Assembly: GCF_030518795.1 (NCBI RefSeq)
Contig: NZ_CP130427.1
Span: 2,356,001 to 2,420,000, forward strand
Origin: Micromonospora sp. NBRC 110009
GTDB lineage: Bacteria > Actinomycetota > Actinomycetes > Mycobacteriales > Micromonosporaceae
Direction: 5' to 3'
DNA: 64,000 nucleotides
The stretch's first letter is position 1, and each line of letters opens with the position of its first letter. This document shows, one piece after another, positions 36,101-45,700 of the stretch. The notes beneath the pieces are model-generated. The model worked only from the letters and a program-made list of their open reading frames with translations. It was not told the DNA's origin and did no database searches. The position numbers and the translations under genes are program-made.

Positions 36101-36945
36101 GCCAGGGCCGTGGTCAGGATGGACAGCGCGCGCGTCGTCTCCGTCAGGGCCCGACGCAGCGCCTCCGCTGCCTCCCGGTCGAGCTGGACGCCGGCTTGCG
36201 GCGTCATCTCTTGGCCGACGAGGGTCCGCCGCTCGAGTTCGTTGACTGCGGCGCCGGGTGCGATGCCCAGGTCTGCGTCGAGCCGATGCCGTAGATCACG
36301 GATGACGGCGAGAGCCTCCGCCGTCCGTCCTGCCTCATGCAGCGCCTCTGACAGTCGGCAATGCAGGCCCTCATGATAGGGGTGACCGGCGATCCAGGAC
36401 TGTAACTCCGGGATGGTCGCCACGCAATTCCCCCGGCCGAATTCGAGAGCCACCAGGCTCTCGATCGCGCGGAGACGGGATTCCTCCCAGTGAACCGCAT
36501 CCACCTGTAGGGCGGTGGAGTGGACGTCCTCCATCGCGTTTCCGCGCCACAACATCAGGCCTTGCCGAAGGATGGCGATGGCATGTGCCGTTTGGCCGCG
36601 CCGCCGGGCGACCTCCGCCTCGGCGCAGAGCCGCCGAAACCTCAGGCCGTCCACGTGCTCCTCGGCAGACTCCAGCTGGTAGCGGTTTCCGTGCCGCACG
36701 ATCCGTTGGTCGACGGCGTTTCGGGACACCACGAGCCGGAGGCGCCCGAGACGGTTCTGGATCTGCTGGCGGGCGGTTACCGGTGAATCGTCACCCCATA
36801 CGATGTCAATGAGACGGTCAATAGTGACATCGCGGTTTGTTTCGACAACAAGCCCGGCGAGCAATTTCTTGCTACGCTCCCCGGAAATGTGGATGGCGGA
36901 ATTGCCGGAACGCATGACCAATGGGCCAAGAAACTGAAACTCCAA
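36097..36945 (-). CDS. SARP-family (AfsR/BTAD) transcriptional regulator
   Basis: 282 residues. An OmpR-like winged helix (about 1-92: FQFLGPLVMRSGNSAIHISG, then RLIDIVWGDDSPVTARQQIQ) is followed by a bacterial transcriptional activation domain (about 98-245: WEESRLRAIESLVALEFGRG and HPYHEGLHCRLSEALHEAGR). There is no ATPase domain, so it is a small SARP. Such proteins usually activate adjacent clusters by binding direct repeats near the -35 region; here the neighbours are secreted proteins rather than a biosynthetic cluster. The start is TTG with GGGGG upstream. The 5' end is clearly less GC-rich than the chromosome core, suggesting acquisition by transfer. Confidence 0.88.
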   Translation of the reverse strand: MEFQFLGPLVMRSGNSAIHISGERSKKLLAGLVVETNRDVTIDRLIDIVWGDDSPVTARQQIQNRLGRLRLVVSRNAVDQRIVRHGNRYQLESAEEHVDGLRFRRLCAEAEVARRRGQTAHAIAILRQGLMLWRGNAMEDVHSTALQVDAVHWEESRLRAIESLVALEFGRGNCVATIPELQSWIAGHPYHEGLHCRLSEALHEAGRTAEALAVIRDLRHRLDADLGIAPGAAVNELERRTLVGQEMTPQAGVQLDREAAEALRRALTETTRALSILTTALA

Positions 36946-37371
36946 AACTGCCCCCGTTGCGCTGTTCCCCGTTTTCAGCGGGTGCCGCCCAGCATAGCCG
37001 CTCCTCGATATCCGTCAAGCATGACGAAAGCACCCAGATGGAATGAAAGGTGCATCTCCGTGTGTAGCGGCCGCCATAGTGCCCGCGGCCATCGCTCGCG
37101 GGGATCCGGGCCGTCGCTTTTGGACCCGGCCGGGATCGTCCTGGTGCTGGTCTGCCCCACCCTCGCTCGGCGACGTCCGTCGGGCGCCATCCAGGCCCGG
37201 GTCACGGGCATGGGCCGTGCCGTCAGCTTCCGCTGGGCCACGCGCTCGGCCGGGGCGGACCCGACCATGCCGCATCCGGCGGCTAGTTGTCGCTCTCGGC
37301 CACCGCGATGGACCCGGGCTCTCCAGGTGATACAACTCGCCACCCGGCGGGGTGCGCTGGCTCGGGCGCAG
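36946..37371. other. Intergenic stretch without a gene
   Basis: No supported reading frame. It should contain the SARP promoter. Composition is lower in GC near the SARP start. Confidence 0.5.
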
Positions 37372-37407
37372 CCGGGGGGCGGGCGTTGGACAACGCCCGC
37401 CCCCCGG
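37372..37407 (-). terminator. Strong hairpin terminator after the 955-residue secreted protein
   Basis: A perfect 17-base stem (37372-37388 with 37391-37407) lies 24 bases after the stop of the gene on the minus strand. Confidence 0.8.
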
Positions 37408-37431
37408 TGGACCGCGTACGGTCGGGCTACG

Positions 37432-40299
37432 TCACCAGGTGGTGCCGCAGTTCTTCGCGGTGCCACTGGCCGGCACGAAGGCCATCGCGTCCCAGGCGAT
37501 GTCCACGTCACCGGTGCTTCCGGCGATCATGTTGCTGAGCTGCACCCGGGCACCCGGGCCCAGGGTGTAGCGGCCCAGGCTCACCCACCGGTCGACGCCC
37601 AGGGTCTCGGCGTCCTGGTTGATGGGGCACTCCGCCGGGTCGCCAGCGACGCCTCTGCCCCGTTCGATGTAGTAGCTCGCCCCGGTCTCGTTGGCGCCGT
37701 GCGAGGGCAGGTGCACCACGATGTCCCAGCTGCTGGTGCCGCTGCGGATGTTCGGCGTCCAGGTGCCGACGATCTTGTGCAGGCCGGCATAGTCCGGGTC
37801 CATGCTGTGGCTGAACCACATGTGGCCGAGATACCCCGCGCCGAGCTGGTGCAGGTCGATGTCCGCGTGGAAGCTCATCAGGTCGCCCGCGGGTGACCCG
37901 AGACGGAGCGTGAACTTCCCGCCCCAGCTCTGCCCCGCACAGCCCAGCGGGTTCATCGAGGAGTCGGCCAGGTCGTCCACGATCAGGGCGCCGGTCGCCG
38001 AGAACGGGGTGCAGACCTTCGGATAGACCCGCTTCGCCGCGGGTTCCGCCGAACCGACCGCGTACACCAGCTTCTCGGTGCTCAGCGGATTGGCCTCGGT
38101 GACCCAGCTGGTGTCGCTGTGCCACCAGCAGGACTCGTCGCAGCTCGAGTTGTCGCCGAACGGCGAGCAGTTGTTGGCCGCCTGGCAGAACTGGTACATG
38201 CCGGGCAGGCTGAGCTGGTTGCTCGTGGAGCCGAACGTCGGCGTCGAGTACTTCGTGTACGGGTCGATCCACTGCCACTGCGGCACCTCCGCCCAACCCA
38301 TGATCCGCTCCGGGTACGACCAGTCGGAGGGGTGGCTGGCGTCGTTCTGGTCGAGCCGCAGGAACGGCGCGCGGTTCGCCGGGTACGACGGGTTCGCCGG
38401 GTTGTTGTACCAGCCGAGACCGTAGTTGCCCAGGGAACCGGGCTCATCGGCGGTGTGTACGCCGCTGTTGTAGGCCCAGACCGCGAGGAACCAGTTCTCG
38501 ATGTACCGGGGGTCATTCGTGTTGACCGAGATACCCAGCGACTGCACCTGCTGGAACTTCTCCACCAGGATCTGCAGGCCGGCGGCGATGTTCGCCGTGT
38601 AGTCGGTGGCGATGGCCACCCGCTGGAGCTCGGTCCAACCGGGTCCGCAGACGGCACAGGTTTGGTCCTCCCGCATTCCGTCGGTCACCTGCGAGATGCC
38701 GTAGCCACAGTCGCTGCTGCTGTAGTCGATGTAGTCCCAGCCGGCGCTGCTGCGGGTGCCGTAGTAGTCGGATACGAGCGGGTTGCCTCCATCGCCCGGC
38801 GAGGCGTGCCAGGAGGCCTGCGCCATGTTGGTCTCCTGGGCCAGCACCGCCAGCATCACCTGCGCCGGCACCCGCGGATCGGATGACGACCAGGGGAACA
38901 GCCCCTGCGGGGTGTACGACGCCATGCCGGTCTTCAGGTAGTTCGCCGGCCGGGTGATGGTCAGCTTGCCCTGCACGGCGAGGTCCACCGCCCATTCCAC
39001 CTGGTTGGCGCTCGGCTGGAGCACCTGTCGGCGGATGTCGTTGCGGGGGATCGCACACGTCGGCCAGTAGGCGGGATTGCTGATCACCTCCCCCGCGGCG
39101 ATTGATGCCTGGGGCGTCTGAATCCGCCCGGCACGCGGCGGCGCGACGTCGGCCGGCGGCTTGGCGGTGGCCGTCACCGTACGCCGGCTGACCTGGCCAC
39201 TGTCGGTGGCCCGCACCGTGACGGCGAGGCTGGACCGGTGGTCCGCCCGCCCGGTCTCGACGGGAAGCACCGACATCGCCAGCAGGTGACCCTGCCGCGA
39301 CGCCACCCGGGTCTTGCCGGCAGCCGGCAGCATTACCAGGTCGGACGGCCGCTGGCGGATCCCGCCGAGGTCACCGACGAGGGCGTTGCGGCCGCCGGAG
39401 AGCCCGACCAGCTCCAGGCCGGTCGCCGGCGCGGTGCCGAGCACGGTGTGCCGGCGGCCGACGTACCGGTGGGCGGTCGCGCGGTCCGCGACGCCCTGCT
39501 TTGGCGCGTCGACGGTCAGCACGTCGATCGCGCCCGCCGCCGTCGCCCGCACGGCGAACGGACGGCCGCCCGGATCGGCGATCTTGGTGAGCTTGCCGGC
39601 CCGGAGCCGGTGTAGACCACCGCGGAGGATGCCGTAGTCGCCGTCGGCCGCGGGAGCGGCGTTGGTGAACTGTCCGGCCAGCCGGACGGTCGACGTCACC
39701 CGGCCCGCCGCCGCATCGATGGCGAGGACCTCGGTGGTCTGCTGACCGACGTCGGTGGGCCGGGTCACCAGCACCCGCTCCCCGGTGCCGCACGACGGGT
39801 TGTAGTAGGCGAGCTGGACCCGTTCCCGCAGCGGGGTGGCCTTGCCGGTGGTCAGGTCCACCACGGCCACGTAGGCGCCCTTGGTGGCCAGCTCCGGCTT
39901 GTTGGTGTAGGACACGGGCGCGTAGACCGCCACCGCCCGCTTGCCCGAGCCGGTGACGCACACGCTACCCGTCCAGGCACCGGCATCCGGCAGCCCCGCG
40001 TTCAGCGTGGTGAGCATGGACCAGGCAAACGCCTCCCGCTCCCTGGCGAGGTAGACGTGGAAGCCGTTGCGGTCACCCGCTCCGGTGACCAACTGGTCGG
40101 TGGAGGTTGTCCACTTCGGGCCGAGGGCCTGGTCCGGGTCGGCCAGCGCGCCGCGGCTCAGCGTCTCGGCGGGCACCGGCGTGTCCGGTCGGGCGGCGAC
40201 CGGCTGGGGAGCCACCAGGGCCGAGGCGGTGATCGCGACCGCCGTGCCGAGGGCCCGCAGAACGAGCCGTCGCGCCGGCCGTCGCCGCGTCAGTTCCAT
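37432..40299 (-). CDS. Large secreted protein: propeller-like, lysozyme-like and golvesin-like domains
   Basis: 955 residues. Signal peptide about 1-35 (RRRPARRLVLRALG, hydrophobic core, AAR end). Residues about 55-400 are beta-rich and propeller-like, with the paralogue-shared YYNPSCGTGE. A lysozyme/lytic-transglycosylase-like region lies at about 440-650: VMLAVLAQETNMAQASW (candidate catalytic Glu489), CGYGISQVTDGM and NWFLAVWAYNSG. A C-terminal beta domain (about 780-955) resembles golvesin/xanthan-lyase-type modules, with VVHLPSHGANETGASYYIE and DIAWDAMAFVP. I infer an extracellular cell-wall-active protein. It overlaps the upstream DUF2690-like gene by ten bases, forming an operon. The paralogue at 42747 adds an SGNH domain. 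Confidence 0.78.
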   Translation of the reverse strand: MELTRRRPARRLVLRALGTAVAITASALVAPQPVAARPDTPVPAETLSRGALADPDQALGPKWTTSTDQLVTGAGDRNGFHVYLAREREAFAWSMLTTLNAGLPDAGAWTGSVCVTGSGKRAVAVYAPVSYTNKPELATKGAYVAVVDLTTGKATPLRERVQLAYYNPSCGTGERVLVTRPTDVGQQTTEVLAIDAAAGRVTSTVRLAGQFTNAAPAADGDYGILRGGLHRLRAGKLTKIADPGGRPFAVRATAAGAIDVLTVDAPKQGVADRATAHRYVGRRHTVLGTAPATGLELVGLSGGRNALVGDLGGIRQRPSDLVMLPAAGKTRVASRQGHLLAMSVLPVETGRADHRSSLAVTVRATDSGQVSRRTVTATAKPPADVAPPRAGRIQTPQASIAAGEVISNPAYWPTCAIPRNDIRRQVLQPSANQVEWAVDLAVQGKLTITRPANYLKTGMASYTPQGLFPWSSSDPRVPAQVMLAVLAQETNMAQASWHASPGDGGNPLVSDYYGTRSSAGWDYIDYSSSDCGYGISQVTDGMREDQTCAVCGPGWTELQRVAIATDYTANIAAGLQILVEKFQQVQSLGISVNTNDPRYIENWFLAVWAYNSGVHTADEPGSLGNYGLGWYNNPANPSYPANRAPFLRLDQNDASHPSDWSYPERIMGWAEVPQWQWIDPYTKYSTPTFGSTSNQLSLPGMYQFCQAANNCSPFGDNSSCDESCWWHSDTSWVTEANPLSTEKLVYAVGSAEPAAKRVYPKVCTPFSATGALIVDDLADSSMNPLGCAGQSWGGKFTLRLGSPAGDLMSFHADIDLHQLGAGYLGHMWFSHSMDPDYAGLHKIVGTWTPNIRSGTSSWDIVVHLPSHGANETGASYYIERGRGVAGDPAECPINQDAETLGVDRWVSLGRYTLGPGARVQLSNMIAGSTGDVDIAWDAMAFVPASGTAKNCGTTW

Positions 40300-40904
40300 G
40301 GCGTGCACTGATCCTCCAGCTCGCCGTACGGGTCGTTGTTCGGAGTGGGCTCGTCCTCGCCCACGTACCAACACGCCATCACCGAGTTGTTCCAGTTGGT
40401 CATCGCCGACCGCCACAGGTCGACGCCGGCCGTGGTGAAGTTGACGTACGTGCCGGGGAAGAGCGGCGACTCGGCCAGCGGCTTCCGCATCTCGTTGGCG
40501 CCGTACTGGGTGAGCTCCCAGAACTGGAAGTTGGCCTCCCAGCTGGTGTCAGGACTCTGGTAGGTGATCTGGTAGTCGACCCAGGTCGACTGGCAGGTCG
40601 GCGAGTAGTAGAGCTTGCCCTGCCCCTCGATCAGCCGGGTGGCGGCGTCGTCCCTGGTGGTGACGTAGATGTGCTGGTTGCGGTCGTCGACGAGCACCTG
40701 GTCGGCGGTGCAACCCTGCTCGCCGGCCCACTTGCCCTCGCACGTGTCCGCCTTGCAACCAGCCGCCTTGGCGACCTGCGGCGTGCTCACCGCCGCTCCT
40801 CCGGCGGTCATCGCCACCGCCAGCGCGCCGGCCGAGGCCAGGATGCGCAACCACCTGGACCGGCCGGCCCGGGGGGACGAGGCGAACCTGCTCCAGCTAC
40901 CCAT
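40290..40904 (-). CDS. Secreted DUF2690-like protein, second copy
   Basis: 204 residues. Signal peptide about 1-47 (SRWLRILASAGALAVAMTAG, cleaved near AKA). The mature part starts AGCKADTCEGKWAGEQGCTA and has KLYYSPTCQSTWVDYQITY, the same four-cysteine pattern and YSPxC...W signature as the protein at 35202. An acidic, cysteine-containing C-terminus follows (ACWYVGEDEPTPNNDPYGE). The ATG has a GGAGGC site. It is translationally coupled to the 955-residue protein, implying a joint function outside the cell. Confidence 0.65.
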   Translation of the reverse strand: MGSWSRFASSPRAGRSRWLRILASAGALAVAMTAGGAAVSTPQVAKAAGCKADTCEGKWAGEQGCTADQVLVDDRNQHIYVTTRDDAATRLIEGQGKLYYSPTCQSTWVDYQITYQSPDTSWEANFQFWELTQYGANEMRKPLAESPLFPGTYVNFTTAGVDLWRSAMTNWNNSVMACWYVGEDEPTPNNDPYGELEDQCTPWN

Positions 40905-40968
40905 CGGCCGCCTCCACTTCCAGCGGCATCTCTCTGAGTGTCTTCATGGTCGGCGATGGTGCCGCCAG

Positions 40969-40999
40969 CCATCACCGTTCGATCACATCCCGCCATCAC
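40969..40999. repeat. Direct repeat upstream of the divergent operon
   Basis: CCATCAC occurs at 40969-40975 and 40993-40999, 24 bases apart, upstream of the DUF2690-like gene. Spaced heptamers are the form of SARP operators, but the match is short and no activator target is proven. Confidence 0.25.
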
Positions 41000-41248
41000 G
41001 CTGCTGTCGCGCCGATGCCCACCAAAGCCCGGCGGCGCAGCCTGAGGTTCACCATGGCGTGGAGGCCAGGCCCCAAGTTCAGCGCTTTCACGACGGGCAG
41101 GTCGGCGTTGCTTCCATGTGTAGGGGCCGCTTCGACACCCGGGCCAGCTCAGGTAGGGCCGGCAGCCACGGGCTCCACGACCGTTCTTCATGAACGGATC
41201 ACCGGCTGGGCTTGACCCGTTTCGACGGACAGGGTCGATGTGTTGATC

Positions 41249-42148
41249 TCACGCTACCTTGCTGGCCGGTAGCGGGTTGATGTTGGCGTTGGCTTCGTAG
41301 GCGGCGGGGCTGAGGTAGCCGAGGCTGGAGTGCCGCCGACGGGTGTTGTACCAGCCTTCCACGTACTCGAATATCGCCTGTCGGGCGGCAGTGCGGGTCG
41401 GCCACGGCTGGCGGTGGATCAGTTCGGTCTTGATCGTGGCGAAGAACGACTCGGCGACGGCGTTGTCCCAGCACTGCCCGCGCCGGCCAAGTGATAAGCG
41501 GATCCCGTGGCGCTTGGCGAGGCGGGCATGCTGGGCACTGGTGTATTGACAGCCGCGGTCGGCGTGGAAGATCAGCCCCGATGGTGGCCGCCGGCGGCGG
41601 ATGGCGTTGGTGAGGGCGGCGTCGACCAGGTCGGTGCGCAAGTGGTCGGCGACGGCCCAGCCGACGACCCGCCGGGAGGCCAGGTCGATGACGGTGGCCA
41701 GATACAGCCAGCCCTCCCACGTGTTGATGTAGGTGATGTCCCCGCACCAGCGGGTGTCGACCGCGGCCGCGTCCGTGCCGAAATCCCGGCCGACCAGGTC
41801 AGGGCGCGCTTCGGCGGACGGGTCCGGCACGGTGGTGGTCCGCCACCGGCGCGGGCACTTGCCGACGATCCCAGCGGTGCGCATCAACCGTGCGACGCGT
41901 TTACGGCCGTGCCGCAGACCGGCCGCCGCGAGTTCGGCGTGCACCCGCGGCGCCCCGTAGGTGCCCTTCGAGGCCGCGTGCACCGCGGTGATCTTCTCGG
42001 TCAGTGCCAGGTCGACGCGCTCCCGCTCGCTCTGCCGGCCCCGGCTGTGCTGGTAGTAGGCGGACCGGGAGACCTGCATCAGCTCACACGCACGCTTCAC
42101 GCTGCGCGAGCCGGCCTGCTCCGCCTCGATGAACGGATACACGTTCAC
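41249..42148 (-). CDS. IS3-family transposase OrfB (DDE integrase core)
   Basis: 299 residues with an N-terminal HTH_21 region (SRSAYYQHSRGRQSERERVD and GTYGAPRVHAELAAAGLRHG) and the rve-type catalytic core. The DDE residues are Asp in TRWCGDITYINTWEGW, Asp in GLIFHADRGCQYTSAQHARL and Glu in WDNAVAESFFATIKTELIH. It starts at GTG overlapping the orfA stop by four bases (GTGA), rather than showing the usual out-of-phase frameshift overlap. Intact, so probably functional. Confidence 0.95.
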   Translation of the reverse strand: MNVYPFIEAEQAGSRSVKRACELMQVSRSAYYQHSRGRQSERERVDLALTEKITAVHAASKGTYGAPRVHAELAAAGLRHGRKRVARLMRTAGIVGKCPRRWRTTTVPDPSAEARPDLVGRDFGTDAAAVDTRWCGDITYINTWEGWLYLATVIDLASRRVVGWAVADHLRTDLVDAALTNAIRRRRPPSGLIFHADRGCQYTSAQHARLAKRHGIRLSLGRRGQCWDNAVAESFFATIKTELIHRQPWPTRTAARQAIFEYVEGWYNTRRRHSSLGYLSPAAYEANANINPLPASKVA

Positions 42149-42456
42149 CGGGTCTCCCTCACGAAGAAAGCCGTCGCCCGCTTCAAAATCTCCACGTCCT
42201 CACGCAGCCGCCGGTTCTCCCGCCGCAACCGCGCCAGTTCCGCCCGCTCATCGCTGGTCGGCCCGTCGCTACGAACGCCGGCGTCGAGCTCGGCCTGCTT
42301 CACCCAGTCCCGCACCGCCGTCTCAGTCAGGTCGAAGTCCTTGGACACCTGCCCGACCGTTCGGTCCCCGCGCTGGCACAACTCCACGATCTCGGCCTTG
42401 AACTCCGCCGTGAACGACCGCCGAGGCCGAGGCCGTTTCCTACCCATGCTCTCCAT
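42145..42456 (-). CDS. IS3-family transposase OrfA
   Basis: About 103 residues. HTH_Tnp_1 domain: RSFTAEFKAEIVELCQRGDR and VGQVSKDFDLTETAVRDWVK, followed by a leucine-zipper-like region LARLRRENRRLREDVEILKR used for OrfA-OrfB multimerisation. The ATG at 42456 is preferred, downstream of GGGAGG; starts farther upstream would run into the right inverted repeat. Confidence 0.92.
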   Translation of the reverse strand: MESMGRKRPRPRRSFTAEFKAEIVELCQRGDRTVGQVSKDFDLTETAVRDWVKQAELDAGVRSDGPTSDERAELARLRRENRRLREDVEILKRATAFFVRETR

Positions 42457-42746
42457 GATGCTGGACATCCTCCCGGGACCTCCCGGCCCCTGATCTCGGA
42501 TGTCCGTCAAAGCGGGTCAGGCCCACGGCAGCCACCCGACCACATCCATACCAGCCTGGCCTCGGTCCTCACCGCCGCGCCATCGACCGCTCATCGGCTC
42601 CACCGCGGCGACGACACCGCTGGGGCAGCTCACCAGCCCACGCATCCCTCCGGAATGACGTCATACGACGCGCGCCGGTGACGGGCCTGTGGCCGGAACC
42701 GCCATCGTCCGTTGGTCCCCGTTCCTCGAAGAGAGGTAGGAAGGCC

Positions 42747-45700
42747 ATGGACCGAAGACGGGCCGCCCTCGCGGCGGTCGCCGCCATCACGATCTCGATC
42801 ATCCCGGGGCTCCCGGCGAAGGCCGCAGCGCCTGATCCGGGCCCGCCGTCGCGGGTCGACCGGGCGACCAATGCCAACACGGTTCCACCCGCCCAGCGGG
42901 ACCGGGTGCTGCCGAGGGGCTGGCGTAACTCCGCCGACCTCGCCTGGACGACGTCGGGGGACGCCGAGGGCTTCCATGTCCTCGCCGCCACCGCACGCGA
43001 CGGATACACCTGGCGTACGGTCGCCGACCTGGCCGTGCCGGGTGTCGAAGCCGACCAGTGGATCGGCAACGCCTGTCTGACCGCGTCGGGTCGCCGGCTC
43101 GTTGTCGTTTACGGGCCGCGCACCTTTACCAACAAGGCGGATCTCTTCGACCGAGGCGGCTTCACCGCGACGGTCGACCTGAAGACCGGCGAGGTCACCC
43201 GACTGCCTATCCGATCATCGCTGGCCTACTTCAATCCCAGCTGCGGAGCCGGAGAGTCTGCCGTGCTCACCCAGCTCAACGGCCAGCGCGTGGAGAAGGC
43301 AACCGACCGTCCGCGTACTCGCCTGACCACGCTCGACGTCGCCACCGGAAAACTGTCCCGGTCCACGGTCGTCGAAGCCGAGCTCACCTCGGCGGTGCTC
43401 ACCTCGGCGGGCGTCGTCGCCGCTGGTGGCTCCCGGCTCGTCCGGGTGGAGAAGGGCGGGCGGCTGGTCCCGCTGGTCCGGACCGCGGGCACCCCGTTCG
43501 GGCTCGCCACCGACCAGCAGGGCAATGTGGTCTTCATCGACCGCCCCGGCAACGAAGCGCGGGTGGGTTACACCGAGCCGCGACCCGGGGCGGCGGTCCG
43601 GACCCTGGCGAAGGCACGGGTCGGCGAGGTGTCGGTCGAGGCGGGGGCCCGCCGTCGACTCTTCATCACCGGACGACCCGCAGAGCTGCAGGCGCTGCCG
43701 GCCGGTATCGGACGGCTGGACGTGCCGGCCGCGGCGGAAGTGTCCTCGGAAGGGAAACTGGCGCTGACTCGGGTGCAGCGCACCGAGCAGGGCTCTGCTC
43801 CCCCGGCGGCCACCGACATCAATCAGGTCGCCATCCAGGCGCGGGTAACCGGCACGGGCCATGACGTGGACTTCCGGGTGGTCCCCCGCTCCATCGCAGC
43901 AGACCCGTCCGCGAGTCTGCCGTCCGGCGCCGCATCGGCTGACGGGCAGCGTTCGACCGGTGCCGACACGACGCTCAACGGTTCGACGACGGACCCGCTC
44001 GAGGACGAGCGCTGGTGTTCGGTACCCCGCAACGATCCTCGCAACCAGGCGTTGCAGCCCAAGCCACGCCAGGTGGAGTGGGCCATCGACCAGGCCATCA
44101 CCGACTCGCTGTACGTGCAGCGGCCGGCCAACTGGAAGAACCTAGGGATGCCGGCGTACACCCCGCAGGGCCTGTTTCGCCCGAACGACCTGCTCGGTGG
44201 CGGGCGGGTACCGGCCCAGGTCATGTTGGGCGTCGTCGCCCAGGAGTCGAACATGTGGCAGGCGTCGCGCAATGCCCTGCCCGGAGTCACCGGCAACCCG
44301 CTGATCGGCAACTACTACGGGCGGGACATCTACAACGAGAACCCGGACGACGACTGGGACGTGCACTGGGAGGACGCCGACTGCGGCTACGGCGTCACGC
44401 AACTCACCGACGGCATGCGTCGCACCGGTCACGCGAAGATCGGGGAGACGTTGCTGCCGTACGACTCGCAAAGGGCCGTGGCCCTCGACTTCGCCACGAA
44501 CGTTGCCGCTGGTCTTCGCGTACTGCAGGACAAGTGGAACCAGACCCGGGCCGCGAACCTGATCATCAACAACGGTGATGCGGCCGGCCTGGAGAACTGG
44601 TTCTTCGCCCTGTGGGCGTACAACTCCGGTCTGCACCCCAATCTGGGCACCGGGGAACCCTGGGGGCTCGGCTGGAGCAACAACCCCGCCAATCCCAGAT
44701 TCAAGCCGGACCGTCGGTCCTTCTTGGAAGACACCTACAGCGACGCCGCCCATCCCCAGGACTGGCCATATCAGGAGAAGGTGCTTGGCTTCGCCGGGCA
44801 TCCGCCGAACCTGTTGGAGGGACCGGACACCTTCGTGGCGGGCTTCCGGGCCGCCTGGTGGACGTCGGTCGACGACCGCGTCAACGTCAAACCCCCGACG
44901 AATCTGTTCTGCGACGACTCCAACGACTGCCATCCAGGAGAGCTGTACACGCCGGACGATCCCGACGTGGTGGGCGAGCCCGCGGGTCCCTGCGCGCACC
45001 AGAACGCCGCCGGCAGGTACGACCTGGTGTGCTGGTATCACCAGTCGGCGACCTGGAAGGGTGACGGACAGCTCGGCAACGAGGTGCTCCGGTTCGATCC
45101 GGGGTATGCGTACCAGGACGACGCGGTCACCTACCCGCCGAAGTGTGACCTGTCCGGGCTGCCCTCGGGAAGCCTGGTGGTCGACGACGTTCCCGCTGGA
45201 ACTCCCGTGGTGCGAACCGGCTGCATGAACAACTGGACCAATTCCGGGACTTTCGGGCTGACCTTCGCCAGTGACTCGGCCGGCCAGTTCCCGTCCAAGG
45301 TCGACTTCCATCAGATCGGCGGTGGCTTCGGAGGACACTTCTGGTTCGCCCACACCTGGCTGTCAGGTGATCTGGGCGGCAAGATGAAAGTGACCGGCAC
45401 CTGGACGTTGAACCAGGCAGTCAACGGCTGGGCCCGGGTGATGGTGCACGTCCCGGACCACGGCGCGCACACCCGGCAGGCCGCGTACGAGATCGACCTC
45501 GGCACCGGCTTCGCCAACGACAGGAAGCGCGTGATCCTGCAACGGGTACAGCGCAACCAGTGGGTGTCCCTCGGGGTCTTCAAGTTCGCCGGCACGCCCA
45601 GGGTGCGGTTGACCAACGAGACGTACGACGGCACCGGCGACGAGGACGTGGCCTGGGACGCGATCGCGGTCCAGAAGCTGACCGCCAAGCCGCGGCACCA

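Larger units (their letters stand above)
41207..42525 (-). mobile_element. Complete IS3-family insertion sequence (1319 bp)
   Basis: Terminal inverted repeats of 25 bases with three mismatches are present: TGGGCTTGACCCG... at 41207-41231 and its complement at 42501-42525. Both begin TGGGC(C/T)TGACCCG. The flanks carry a 4-base duplication CGGC (41203-41206 and 42526-42529). Two intact reading frames, orfA and orfB, are on the minus strand. It sits in the intergenic region between two divergent operons of the accessory island. Confidence 0.93.

Noticed and set aside
36975..37511. A 178-residue minus-strand frame
   Set aside because: It runs through the strong terminator at 37372-37407 and into the end of the 955-residue gene.
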